This document shows positions 6,462 to 14,954 of a DNA stretch of 64,000 nucleotides, one piece after another; the first letter of the stretch is position 1; the number at the start of each line of letters is the position of its first letter. Origin of the DNA: Janthinobacterium sp. SUN073 (lineage in GTDB: Bacteria; Pseudomonadota; Gammaproteobacteria; Burkholderiales; Burkholderiaceae_D); the NCBI RefSeq assembly GCF_030397665.1, contig NZ_JAPUBT010000004.1, positions 310,001-374,000 of the forward strand, in the 5' to 3' direction. The translations under genes were made by a program, and so were the position numbers. Below the pieces are notes generated by a model that had not been told where the DNA came from, made no database searches, and saw only the letters and a program-made list of their open reading frames with translations.

Positions 6462-7613
6462 TTACATATCGAGGGGGCTGGCGCCCTGCGCTTCCACCAC
6501 CCTGTTGCGGCCCGCCTGCTTGGCCGCCTGCAGCGCCTCGTCGGCCCGCTTGAACAGGCTGACGGTGCTGTCCTCGGCGCGGATGGTGGTCACGCCCAGG
6601 CTGGCCGTCAGCTGCAGCACGGCGCGTTCCGTCTTGACCGGCAGCACTTCGACGGCGGCGCGGATGCGCTCGGCCACCATCAGCGCATCGGCCAGGGTCG
6701 TGCGCGGCAGCTGGATGGCAAATTCGGCGCCGCCCAGGCGACCCATCAGGTCGCTGTCGCGCAGCTGCTGGCGGCACGTGTCGACAATGGTTTTCAGCAC
6801 CGCGTCGCCCACCGGATGGCCATAGCTGTCGTTGACGCGCTTGAAATGGTCGATATTGAGCACCACCAGCGCCGTCGGCAAGCCGGGCCGGCGCGCCAGC
6901 GCCATCCACGGCGCCAGCGCCTGGTAAAAACCGCGCCGGTTCGGCACGCCCGTGGCCGCGTCGAGCACCTCCAGGCGCGCCAGTTCGCCGCCCAGTTTTT
7001 CACGCGACAGCAGCAGGTAGCCGAAGGCGTTCGTCAGCATCATCAGATACAGGGCGCCAAAACCGGCCAGCTGTAGCAGCTCGGCATCAACATCCGGCAC
7101 GGCGGCAGCGAGCACGCCGCGCGCGGCGATCAGCAGCGACAGGATGCCCATACTGACGACGAGGAAGCGGCGCAGCATGCTCGCCTCGCGCCATTTGAGG
7201 CACAGCGCGGCCACGCCGGCGAGGAAAAAGCCGGCCACGATCAGCGAGCCGCCGGCACTGCGCAGCAGCGGCGCCACATTAAACAGATAGCAGGCGGCAA
7301 ACAGCGCCACCGACAAACCCAGCGCCGGCAGCATGGTACGACGCCAGCCGCTGCGCCCGGCCGCCTGCCACAGCGCGCCCGCGTCCAGCGCCATGCCGGC
7401 AAACAGCAGGCTGTTGCCCAGCAAGATGGACAGCATATCGGGCAGGACGCCGCGGAAATACAGCAAACACCAGGCCACGGCCTGGCACTGCTTGGCTACC
7501 GCCCAGGTGGACAGGCTGAGCGACTTCTTGCGCTCGTACTCGAAGAAGAACAGGGCCGCGCACAGGCTCAGGTTGCCGAGCGCCAGGGCCAGTACCAGGG
7601 TCTTGATATCCAT
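6462..7613 (-). CDS. Membrane protein with degenerate diguanylate cyclase domain (GGAEF)
   Basis: 383 residues. Residues 1-205 hold about six or seven hydrophobic helices forming a membrane sensor part; residues about 212-375 form a GGDEF domain. The signature reads GGAEF at 294-298: the metal-binding third acidic residue is alanine. The first metal-site aspartate (NIDHFKRVND, D255) is kept, and an intact inhibitory-site RDSD lies at 285-288, five residues before the signature. Cyclase activity is therefore doubtful, and a c-di-GMP receptor role through the I-site is plausible. The start ATG at 7613 gives a natural first helix. The ligand of the membrane part is unknown. Confidence 0.85.
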   Translation of the reverse strand: MDIKTLVLALALGNLSLCAALFFFEYERKKSLSLSTWAVAKQCQAVAWCLLYFRGVLPDMLSILLGNSLLFAGMALDAGALWQAAGRSGWRRTMLPALGLSVALFAACYLFNVAPLLRSAGGSLIVAGFFLAGVAALCLKWREASMLRRFLVVSMGILSLLIAARGVLAAAVPDVDAELLQLAGFGALYLMMLTNAFGYLLLSREKLGGELARLEVLDAATGVPNRRGFYQALAPWMALARRPGLPTALVVLNIDHFKRVNDSYGHPVGDAVLKTIVDTCRQQLRDSDLMGRLGGAEFAIQLPRTTLADALMVAERIRAAVEVLPVKTERAVLQLTASLGVTTIRAEDSTVSLFKRADEALQAAKQAGRNRVVEAQGASPLDM

Positions 7614-7650
7614 GGGCTACGCTATCGATGCGCAGGCTAGGCGCGCCAGG

Positions 7651-7926
7651 TCAGATTTCGTGTTCGACATTCGTGCTGCCGTCGCCGACCTTGCTGGCCC
7701 ACGCCTGCACGAAATACTGCTTTTCCACTTCACTGGGCGCCTCATGCCAGAACACGATGAGGGTGCCCTTGTGGTCATGAATCTGCGCCACTTTTTCAAT
7801 GAATCCGAAGTTGGCGGCCACGTCGGCCAGCGCCGCCGCATAACCATATACGCGCGTCAGCCGCTCGATGCGGTCAGGCTCGGTAAAACTGTTCGTCGCG
7901 GTAATGATGGGGTGATCCAAAAACAT
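7651..7926 (-). CDS. Small hypothetical protein
   Basis: 91 residues starting MFLDHPIITATNS. ATG 7926 is preferred because GGAG lies 8 nt upstream; the longer frame to 8055 would run into the start region of the divergent methyltransferase-like gene. It has no signal peptide or membrane segment. Several aromatic residues and a tidy beta/alpha pattern (GTLIVFWHEAPSEVEKQYF) suggest a small folded cytoplasmic protein. I do not recognise a family and cannot assign a role. It lies upstream of the GGAEF gene on the same strand, 37 bp away. Confidence 0.6.
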   Translation of the reverse strand: MFLDHPIITATNSFTEPDRIERLTRVYGYAAALADVAANFGFIEKVAQIHDHKGTLIVFWHEAPSEVEKQYFVQAWASKVGDGSTNVEHEI

Positions 7927-8085
7927 GCTTGTCTCCATGGTGCCCGACTGCGTGGCCGTGCCGCCGCGCGTCATATGCATATACGCATGCTCGGCGCGGA
8001 TTAATCGGGTATGCTCACGGGAGCTTATCAGATTTCTCTGAATGCAACAAAGCATCTTCCCCAGTCCACTCAGCGAAGTCGTCCT

Positions 8086-8856
8086 ATGCCGGATAGCAAA
8101 TTACCTGCCGTGCGCGCGCCCCAGGTGCATACCTGCGGCGACCGGCGCCGCCTGGAATTCCAGCCAGGCATGATCCAGAGCGAAATGTTGCTGTCGCGCC
8201 CCGATCATCTGCTGCTGCGCTATGCGCGTGCCATGATGTGCTTCACCCTGTTCGTGCCGCGTCCCCGGCACATCCTGATGGTGGGACTGGGCGGCGGCTC
8301 GCTGCTGAAATTCTGCCACCGCCACCTGCCCGAGGCGCGCATCACGGTGCTGGAACTGCGCGCCGACGTGATCGCCCTGCGCGAGCAGTTCATGCTGCCG
8401 CCCGACGACGCGCGCCTGCGCATCATCGAAACGGACGCCGTCAGCTATATCCGCCAGCATCCGGGCTGCGCCGACGTGCTGCTGCTCGACGGCTACGACG
8501 AAACGGGCCTGCCGCCCGCACTGGGCAGCGCGCGCTTCTATGCGGACTGCCTGCGCACCCTGCTGCCCGGCGGCGTGCTGGTAGCCAACCTGTTCAGTTA
8601 TGACGCGCACTACCCTGCCATGCTGGCGCGGCTGATGCTCACCTTCCGCGGCGCCGTGTGCCACTTCGACGGCATCGCCGGCAACAACCGCATCGTCTTC
8701 GCCGCCAGGCCAGACAAGCTCGGGGCGGGCCGTGCCCTGCGCATCGTGCGCCTGGTGCGCTGGCGACGCGTGTGCGGCCTGGGCTTCCTGAACCGCTGGC
8801 TACCCGCATGGCAGTTGTGGCGTGTGCGCCGGCGCTCGGGCGCGGGCAGCGACTGA
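8086..8856 (+). CDS. Spermidine-synthase-like SAM-binding fold protein
   Basis: 256 residues with a Rossmann methyltransferase fold of the spermidine synthase type. The nucleotide-binding loop is ILMVGLGGGSLLKF near residues 63-76, followed by an acidic strand end (ITVLELRADV) and DVLLLDGYDETGLPP. The N-terminal tetramerisation part of true polyamine synthases is mostly absent, so aminopropyl transfer is uncertain. ATG 8086 is selected as the first plausible start after the promoter region. The C-terminus is very basic and tryptophan-rich (RWLPAWQLWRVRRRSG). No polyamine genes are next to it. Confidence 0.72.
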   Translation: MPDSKLPAVRAPQVHTCGDRRRLEFQPGMIQSEMLLSRPDHLLLRYARAMMCFTLFVPRPRHILMVGLGGGSLLKFCHRHLPEARITVLELRADVIALREQFMLPPDDARLRIIETDAVSYIRQHPGCADVLLLDGYDETGLPPALGSARFYADCLRTLLPGGVLVANLFSYDAHYPAMLARLMLTFRGAVCHFDGIAGNNRIVFAARPDKLGAGRALRIVRLVRWRRVCGLGFLNRWLPAWQLWRVRRRSGAGSD

Positions 8857-9006
8857 ACGTCGCCTTCCGGCCATGGATGTTGTTGCTTAATAGCAGCAAT
8901 TTGGTGCAAAATCAGCATGATGGATGTGGTTTATGACAAACTGTGGCCTGCGGGGCCGGCAGGCGCCGCCGAATCCAAGTATCCATGAAGTGAGATAGGA
9001 AAAAAC

Positions 9007-11880
9007 ATGCTGCGTGGCCGCCTGCCATTGTCAATTTCTGCCGCGGCCGCGCTGACCTTTGCCTGCGGCGCCAGCATCACCGCCGTGCTGTTCGCCGCCA
9101 TCAGCCAGCTCGAATACGACAAAATGAGCCTGAGTCTGCAGCAGCGCGCCGGCGCGCGCGTGGCCGCCATCGAGCAGGGACTCGACGACGCGGTCGAGGT
9201 GCTGACCACGACCAACCAGCTGTTTGCCGCCGTCGTACCGGTCACGCGCGAGCAGTTCCACGACTTCACCACGCCGCTGCTGCAACGCCACCCATTCATT
9301 CAGGCCTTCAATTTTCACCGCCTCGTGCCGCACGCGCAGCGCGCGGCGTTCGAGAAGGAACTGCGGCGCGTCGTGCCCGACTATGCGATGACGGAAATGC
9401 GCGATGGCGTCATCCATCCCGTGACCGAGCACGCGACCTACCTGATCGTCGATTATCTCGAACCGCTACAGGGCAACCGCCCCGCCTTCGGCCTGAACGT
9501 GCGCCCTGACGGCTTGCTGGCCGGCGCGCTGGAACAGGCCATCATCAGCGGCCAGACCACCGCCACCGGCCTGCTGGCCCTGGCGCAGGGTCCGCAGCAG
9601 GGTTTCGTTATCCTGCGCCCCGTGTACCGCCACGGCGTGCCCCTGCAGACGGTAGCACAGCGGCGCGCGGCGCTGATCGGTGATACGGCGGCCATCGTCC
9701 GCGCCGGGGAACTGGTGCAGAAAATCCTCGCCGGCGCCGACCTGCTGGGCGACCCGCAGCTTGAACTGAGCGTCTACGCCGACGCTAACGCGGATCCGCT
9801 CCAATTGATCTTCCGGCATGGCCAGGCGCCTGCCGCCGAAGCGGGCGACGCCTGGGAGTCGCTGCCACGCTGGCTGCAATTTGCCTATCACAGCCATTAT
9901 GACCGGGTCTTTGCCTCCGCCGGCCGGCCCTGGCATGTGCGCGTGGTGGCCCATCCGCGCCCCTTCCTGGCCGACCATCTGGGCTCATTGTTCACCCTGA
10001 TCACGGGTTTGCTGTTCAGCGTGCTGACGGCCGCCTTCGTGCAATCGCTGACGCAGCGCTCGCGCCGCGTGCAGCTGCTGGTGGAACAGCGCACGGCCGA
10101 CCTCAAGCGCAGCAATGAACTGCTCAGCGCCGACGTGCGGGCGCGCCAGCGCACGGAACGCGCCCTGCAGGAAAGCGAAAAGCGCTTCCGCCGCCTGCTG
10201 GCCCTGTCCTCGGACTGGTACTGGGAACAGGATGTCAACTTCTGCTTCACCCACATCACCGGCGGCTTTACGGACAAGTCGAACATGCCGCTGGAACGCT
10301 TCATCGGCATGACGCGCTGGGACAACAACCCGGAGATGCGCAATTCGCGCTGGGGCAAGCAGCATATCGCCAACCTGGAGGCGCACCTGCCCTTTTCCAA
10401 CCTCGAATATGCGATGAAAGACCGCGATGGCCAGCTGCGCTGGTTCAGCATCAATGGCGAACCGCTGTTCAACGAGCTGGGCGAATTTCACGGCTACCGG
10501 GGCACAGGGTCCGAAATCACGGAACGCAAGCTGGCCGAGCAGCAAATCCAGCACATCGCCCACCACGATGTGCTGACGGGCTTGCCCAACCGCGCCCTGC
10601 TGCGCGACCGCCTGGCACAGGCCATGGCCCTGTCGCGCCGCAAGAACCGGGCCCTGTGGGTGCTGTTGATTGACCTCGACCGTTTCAAGTTCGTCAACGA
10701 CAGCCTGGGCCACAAGGCCGGCGACCTGCTCCTGAAAACCATCGCCACGCGGCTGCAGGCCAGCCTGCGCGAAAGCGATACGGTGGCGCGCCTGTCGGGC
10801 GACGAATTCGTCGCCATCCTGTGCGAACAGGCCGACGAAGTGCTCAGCGGCGCCATCGTGCAACGCGTGATGGATGCCGTGGCGCAGCCGGTACTACTCG
10901 ACGGCAAGGAATTTTTCGTCACCTGCAGCATCGGCGTGGCCGTCTACGACATGTCGCGCTACGACGCCCCCGGCGACGTGACCTTGCATGGCGAAACGCA
11001 GAACCTGATCGAGCAGGCCGACATCGCCATGTACTGCGCCAAGAAACAGGGCCGCAACAACATCAAGTTCTACACGACGGCCATGAACCAGGCCACGCTG
11101 GAGCGCCTGCGCATCGAGACGGCGCTGCGCCACGCGCTGGAACGGGAACAGTTCGTGCTGCATTACCAGCCGCAGGTGGACCTGGCCAGCGGACGCATCG
11201 TCGGCGTGGAAGCGCTGCTGCGCTGGCAGCACCCGGAACTGGGCATGGTGGCGCCGCAGCGCTTCATCGCGCTGGCGGAAGATACGGGCCTGATCGTGCC
11301 GATCGGCGCCTGGGTCATGCGCGAAGCGTGCACGCAGGTGAAACGCTGGCATGCGGCGGGGCTGGACACGCTGCGCCTGGCCGTGAACCTGTCGGCGCGC
11401 CAGTTCAACGAGCCGAACCTGGTCGCCTTGATCGCCGAAGTGCTGCTGGAAACGGGCCTGCCGCCCGCCTGTCTGGAACTGGAACTGACGGAAAGCCTGT
11501 TCATGCACGACGTGGCGCTGGCCGTCAGCCAGCTGCACGACATGAAGGCGCTGGGGGTGCAACTGTCGATCGACGACTTCGGCACCGGCTATTCCAGTTT
11601 CGCCTACCTGCGCACCTTCCCCATCGACGTGCTGAAGATCGACCGCAGTTTCGTCGGCGATGTGGCGCGCGACGCGGACGACGCGGCCATCGTCGTCTCC
11701 ATCATCGCCCTGGCGCACAATCTGAAGCTGCGCGTGGTGGCCGAAGGGGTGGAAACGGCCGAGCAGCTCGATTACCTGCGCCGCCATGGCTGCGACGAAG
11801 CGCAAGGTTATTTCTTCAGCCACCCGCTGCCGGCGCATGAGGTGGAGGCGCTGCTGAGCAGCGCACACGCGACCGCATAA
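9007..11880 (+). CDS. CHASE-PAS-GGDEF-EAL cyclic-di-GMP signalling protein
   Basis: 957 residues with four domains. Residues about 10-32 are a first transmembrane helix; about 60-270 a periplasmic CHASE-type sensor; about 320-345 the second helix (LITGLLFSVLTAAFVQSL); then a short coiled linker and a PAS domain (SSDWYWEQD). The GGDEF domain carries SGDEF, an active variant, with I-site RESD five residues ahead. The EAL domain shows EALLRWQHP and DDFGTGYSS, with catalytic residues in place. It could make and break c-di-GMP, with the PAS/CHASE parts setting the balance. AGGAAAAAAC precedes the ATG. It stands alone and converges with the MORN gene after 15 bp. Confidence 0.93.
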   Translation: MLRGRLPLSISAAAALTFACGASITAVLFAAISQLEYDKMSLSLQQRAGARVAAIEQGLDDAVEVLTTTNQLFAAVVPVTREQFHDFTTPLLQRHPFIQAFNFHRLVPHAQRAAFEKELRRVVPDYAMTEMRDGVIHPVTEHATYLIVDYLEPLQGNRPAFGLNVRPDGLLAGALEQAIISGQTTATGLLALAQGPQQGFVILRPVYRHGVPLQTVAQRRAALIGDTAAIVRAGELVQKILAGADLLGDPQLELSVYADANADPLQLIFRHGQAPAAEAGDAWESLPRWLQFAYHSHYDRVFASAGRPWHVRVVAHPRPFLADHLGSLFTLITGLLFSVLTAAFVQSLTQRSRRVQLLVEQRTADLKRSNELLSADVRARQRTERALQESEKRFRRLLALSSDWYWEQDVNFCFTHITGGFTDKSNMPLERFIGMTRWDNNPEMRNSRWGKQHIANLEAHLPFSNLEYAMKDRDGQLRWFSINGEPLFNELGEFHGYRGTGSEITERKLAEQQIQHIAHHDVLTGLPNRALLRDRLAQAMALSRRKNRALWVLLIDLDRFKFVNDSLGHKAGDLLLKTIATRLQASLRESDTVARLSGDEFVAILCEQADEVLSGAIVQRVMDAVAQPVLLDGKEFFVTCSIGVAVYDMSRYDAPGDVTLHGETQNLIEQADIAMYCAKKQGRNNIKFYTTAMNQATLERLRIETALRHALEREQFVLHYQPQVDLASGRIVGVEALLRWQHPELGMVAPQRFIALAEDTGLIVPIGAWVMREACTQVKRWHAAGLDTLRLAVNLSARQFNEPNLVALIAEVLLETGLPPACLELELTESLFMHDVALAVSQLHDMKALGVQLSIDDFGTGYSSFAYLRTFPIDVLKIDRSFVGDVARDADDAAIVVSIIALAHNLKLRVVAEGVETAEQLDYLRRHGCDEAQGYFFSHPLPAHEVEALLSSAHATA

Positions 11881-11895
11881 GGTCAGGCCGGCGTG

Positions 11896-12948
11896 CTATT
11901 TCTTGTATCTGAGCGTAAACCTGAACGGTACTACCATCGCGCAAGGCTGGCCTGCGCAACGGCCCGGTGTAAACCGGAGATGCATGAACATGGCCGCCGC
12001 CAGCTTGCCGGACTCGCTGTCCGGGCTTTTCAGCAGGGTGACATTCTGCGCCACGCCCTGCTCATCGACACCGACATTGACGTGCAACTCGCCGATTGCG
12101 TCCTTGTATGAGATCAGGCTTTGCATGGCGCGCGATATTTCCAGTATGCCCTTTTCCGGATACGGCGGCGCATCGTCATCCTGCAAGACTGCGTAGTCTC
12201 TTTTCACAAGCTGCTGCTGCTCCGGTGTCAACTGGGCGTAGGACTTTTCCGGGGGGACGTCAAAGCCCCCGGAGGCAGTGCCACGAATGTTCGAGCCAAT
12301 CGCCGCACTTTGTTCCTTGATGGTGTACAGATTGCTTACCACGGGCAATTCCGGCTGCGCTGTCAGGTGGAAGCTACCATTGAAACGCCCCTTCAGCACG
12401 CGTCCGTTGGGATACAAGATCTCACCGTCACCATCCGGTCGTCCTTTGCGCCATTGCCCACGATAGGCGCCACCCATAAAAAATGTCATGGTACCGTAGC
12501 CTTCCGGACCATCCTGCCAGCCGCCCTCATACTGATCGTCGCCCGGAGAGCCGAACTTGACATTGCCCACCGGCTTGTCCTGCTCGAAATTGCTTTCCAG
12601 TTTTTTCCCGCCCTTAAAGATCACCACGGCAGGGCCCTGCAGCATGCCATCCCGGTAGGTCCCCTCATGCAAGCTGCTGTCCGCCCACTGTGAAATGCCT
12701 GCGCCTTCCGGCACGCCCTTGCTCAGCGTTCCTTCATAACGCTCCGTTGGCTTGCCGTCCTTGCTCCACTGCAAAGCACCGGGTCCGCTGGCATAGCCAT
12801 CGTTGCAAGCGCCATTCCAGTAAGCTATGTGCCCGGCCACCCGCGCATGCTCGACAACGCGGCAGTCCGCTTTGCCCGCATAGGTGATGCTGGCGGCGCC
12901 GGCGCTGGACATGTATAACAAGGCGATCAGGGCAAAATGTTTACGCAT
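11896..12948 (-). CDS. Exported MORN-repeat protein with TonB-type C-terminal domain
   Basis: 350 residues. A signal peptide spans about 1-19 (HFALIALLYMSSAGA). The middle third has MORN-like repeats, each with the YEG/GxG pattern (YEGTLSKGVPEGAG, HEGTYRDGMLQGPA, YEGGWQDGPEGYGTM, YRGQWRKGRPDGDGE). The last about 75 residues resemble the C-terminal domain of TonB (VGVDEQGVAQNVTLLKS, then LRFTPGRCAGQP). It has no N-terminal TonB anchor with proline linker, so energy transduction is unlikely; the domain may bind partners or peptidoglycan in the periplasm. ATG 12948 lacks a clear ribosome site. Its four mature cysteines near both ends may pair. Confidence 0.78.
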   Translation of the reverse strand: MRKHFALIALLYMSSAGAASITYAGKADCRVVEHARVAGHIAYWNGACNDGYASGPGALQWSKDGKPTERYEGTLSKGVPEGAGISQWADSSLHEGTYRDGMLQGPAVVIFKGGKKLESNFEQDKPVGNVKFGSPGDDQYEGGWQDGPEGYGTMTFFMGGAYRGQWRKGRPDGDGEILYPNGRVLKGRFNGSFHLTAQPELPVVSNLYTIKEQSAAIGSNIRGTASGGFDVPPEKSYAQLTPEQQQLVKRDYAVLQDDDAPPYPEKGILEISRAMQSLISYKDAIGELHVNVGVDEQGVAQNVTLLKSPDSESGKLAAAMFMHLRFTPGRCAGQPCAMVVPFRFTLRYKK

Positions 12949-13026
12949 GTTTTTTTTGCAATTTTTTAAGTTGCAACATGCTAGCATGGCTTACACAATA
13001 GAAAATGCACACTTTCTCACAAGGCA

Positions 13027-13272
13027 CTACGGTTTTATTGCAGGCATTCCTGGCGCAGGCAGCCTCGCCCCGATTTCGAACTCATCCCAGCCGGCATGCA
13101 GCCCTGCCTCGGTGAGAAACGTCCCGACATCCAGCATGCTGTCGGCCGTGATCCGCATCTCCGGATGCTCCCATAGTGCATCGCACTCCGTGCAGACGAT
13201 CACCTGCTGCCCTGTTTCTTTGATGGTGGCGTACAGCAAATCGCCATATTCGTCACAGGTTGGACATTGCAT
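13027..13272 (-). CDS. Small zinc-ribbon-like protein
   Basis: 81 residues beginning MQCPTCDEYGDLL, with a second cysteine pair CTEC near residue 26. The CPxC-CxxC layout is that of a small zinc ribbon. The rest of the protein is acidic. ATG 13272 is chosen over 13287 because GGAG lies 6 nt before it. The gene sits 17 bp after the LysR gene on the same strand and may be cotranscribed with it. I do not recognise the family beyond the ribbon, and the role is unknown. Confidence 0.65.
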   Translation of the reverse strand: MQCPTCDEYGDLLYATIKETGQQVIVCTECDALWEHPEMRITADSMLDVGTFLTEAGLHAGWDEFEIGARLPAPGMPAIKP

Positions 13273-13289
13273 GCCGCTCTCCGTCATGG

Positions 13290-14171
13290 CTACAGCTTCT
13301 GTTGCAAAAATTCGAGGAAGCAGCTGATGCGCTGCGCCAGCTGCGTATTGCGGTAATACACGGCGTGGATCTGCTGGCGGTAGCCCGTGTAGAACGGCTG
13401 CAGCACCTGCACCAGGCGGCCGGCCGCGATGTCGTCCTTCGTCATGAAGTCGGACAGGCAGACGATGCCCTGGTCATGCAGCGCCAACTGGCGCAGGGTT
13501 TCGCCGCTGGAGGCGGCCAGCGCGGGCACGATCTGCAGGCTGTTGCCGGCGTCGTGGCGCAACGGCCAGCTGTTGCCCAGGTCGTACTGGGCAAAGCCCA
13601 GCAGCGCATGGCCGGACAGCGCTTCCGGCGTGGCGGGTTCGCCGTGGCGCGCCAGATAGGCGGGCGTGGCCAGCACGTGCAGGGGACTGGCACTGAGCGG
13701 GCGCGCGTGCAGGGTCGAGTCGACCAGGGTGCCGATGCGGATGGCGATGTCTGTACGGTGCTCGAGCAGGTCGGCGATCTGGTCGTTGCTGGTCAGCTCC
13801 AGGCGGATGTCCGGGTACATGGCGCGAAACTCGGCCACGTGGGGCACCACGCAATGCAGCATGAAGGGCGAGGCGGCATCCACGGACAGGCGCCCGGCCG
13901 GCTTCTGCCGGCGGATGCGGATCGATTCCTCCACATCCTCCATCGAGGCGAGGATGGCGCGCGCCTTGTCCAGGAACAGCTGCCCCTCTTCCGTCAGCTC
14001 CATGCGCCGCGTGGTGCGCGTCAGCAGCGAGGTGGCCAGCTTGTCTTCCAGGCGCGACAGGGCGCGGCTGACGCCCGAGGTGGTTTGCCCCAGGTGCACG
14101 GCCGCCGCGCTCAGGGTGCCGCTGTCGATGACGGTGACGAAGATTTTCAGGTCGTCCGAATTGATATCCAT
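13290..14171 (-). CDS. LysR-family transcriptional regulator
   Basis: 293 residues with the classical N-terminal winged helix-turn-helix (DLKIFVTVIDSGTLSAAAVH and VSRALSRLEDKL, residues 8-45), followed by RRMELTEEGQLFL and the periplasmic-binding-protein-like effector domain. The sequence groups with the family members that carry a conserved SVDAASPFMLHCVVPH segment after the linker. No divergent target gene is present, since hemolysin III lies upstream on the same strand. Two copies of AGGCAACAAT overlap its start and may be its own binding site. The effector is unknown. Confidence 0.9.
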   Translation of the reverse strand: MDINSDDLKIFVTVIDSGTLSAAAVHLGQTTSGVSRALSRLEDKLATSLLTRTTRRMELTEEGQLFLDKARAILASMEDVEESIRIRRQKPAGRLSVDAASPFMLHCVVPHVAEFRAMYPDIRLELTSNDQIADLLEHRTDIAIRIGTLVDSTLHARPLSASPLHVLATPAYLARHGEPATPEALSGHALLGFAQYDLGNSWPLRHDAGNSLQIVPALAASSGETLRQLALHDQGIVCLSDFMTKDDIAAGRLVQVLQPFYTGYRQQIHAVYYRNTQLAQRISCFLEFLQQKL

Positions 14172-14190
14172 TGTTGCCTTATTGTTGCCT
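14170..14190 (-). repeat. Tandem AGGCAACAAT repeat at the lysR start
   Basis: On the minus strand AGGCAACAAT occurs at 14190-14181 and 14179-14170, 11 bp apart, the second copy running into the ATG of the LysR gene. Further GGCAAC copies in the opposite orientation lie at 14226 and 14255. The 11-bp helical phasing fits an autoregulatory protein site, though the repeat also supplies the AGG of the ribosome site. Confidence 0.4.
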
Positions 14191-14207
14191 GCGTTTCACA
14201 TATCGCG

Positions 14208-14219
14208 CCATTATAATGG
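14208..14219 (-). promoter_or_regulatory. Probable -10 element of the lysR promoter
   Basis: CCATTATAATGG is a perfect 12-bp palindrome containing a consensus TATAAT on both strands. On the minus strand it sits 39 bp before the LysR start, with TTCTCA 18 bp upstream as a weak -35. Only the minus strand has a gene to serve. Confidence 0.5.
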
Positions 14220-14251
14220 AATCATGGCAACAGTGAGAACGAGCGACAACG

Positions 14252-14869
14252 TCAGGCAACGTAGAACAAAATGGCGATAAAATGACAGCTACTGCCGGCC
14301 AGCACGAACAGATGCCAGATGCCGTGGCCATGGCGCAGCTTGTGATCGGTGGCGTAGAAAGCGATGCCGCCCGTGTAGCACAGCCCGCCTGCCACCAGCC
14401 ACAGGAAACCGTTCCACTCGAGCGCCGCCAGCAGCGGCTTGATACCGATGATGACCAGCCAGCCCATGGCCACGTAAATCACCAGCGACAGGATGCGCGC
14501 GCCTTTCGCGTACACATATTCCTGCACGATGCCAAACAGCGCCAGGCCCCAGACGACGCTGAACAGCGACCAGCCCCACGGCCCGCGCAGGGTCACCAGC
14601 ATGAAGGGCGTATAGGTTCCCGCGATGAGCAGATAGATGGCGCAGTGGTCGAGCCGCTGCAGCATGGCCTTGGCCTTGCCGCGCACGCTGTGATACAGGG
14701 TGGAAGTGAGGTACAAGGTCAGCAGCATGGCCGCATACACGCTGCAGCTGACGATTTTCCAGGGATCGCCCGTGCGGGCCGCCGCGACGATCAGGATGAC
14801 GCCGCCGATGGCCGCCAGCGCGGCGCCCACCGTATGGGAAATGCTGTTGAAGCGTTCACCGTGGTACAT
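14252..14869 (-). CDS. Hemolysin III family (PAQR) membrane protein
   Basis: 205 residues, seven hydrophobic segments. Signature parts of the HlyIII/PAQR family are visible: GERFNSISHTVGAALA at the start, LYHSVRGKAKAMLQRLDHCAIYLLIAGTYTPF in two adjacent stretches, and the C-terminal GHGIWHLFVLAGS with its histidines, which form the metal site of the family. Most bacterial members have no proven haemolytic activity. ATG 14869 begins MYHGERF, as is usual for the family; the longer frame to 14899 is rejected. Role in the membrane is unknown. Confidence 0.88.
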   Translation of the reverse strand: MYHGERFNSISHTVGAALAAIGGVILIVAAARTGDPWKIVSCSVYAAMLLTLYLTSTLYHSVRGKAKAMLQRLDHCAIYLLIAGTYTPFMLVTLRGPWGWSLFSVVWGLALFGIVQEYVYAKGARILSLVIYVAMGWLVIIGIKPLLAALEWNGFLWLVAGGLCYTGGIAFYATDHKLRHGHGIWHLFVLAGSSCHFIAILFYVA

Positions 14870-14899
14870 GGCTAAGCCCTGCGCATGGAGACGCAGCAA

Positions 14900-14936
14900 A
14901 ACTCCGGGGTCAGACCTTCAAGGTCTGACCCCAGTT
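14900..14936. repeat. REP-like GGGGTCAGACC palindrome
   Basis: GGGGTCAGACCTT (14906-14918) and AAGGTCTGACCCC (14920-14932) form a perfect 13-bp inverted repeat around one base; AACT and AGTT extend it outward past a 2-nt bulge. It lies between hemolysin III and the NYN gene, both on the minus strand, so it can act as a terminator of the latter. Similar GGGGTCAGACC palindromes are, as I recall, dispersed in Oxalobacteraceae genomes. No second copy is in this window. Confidence 0.6.
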
Positions 14937-14954
14937 CCTGCTTTGGGGTTTCAA

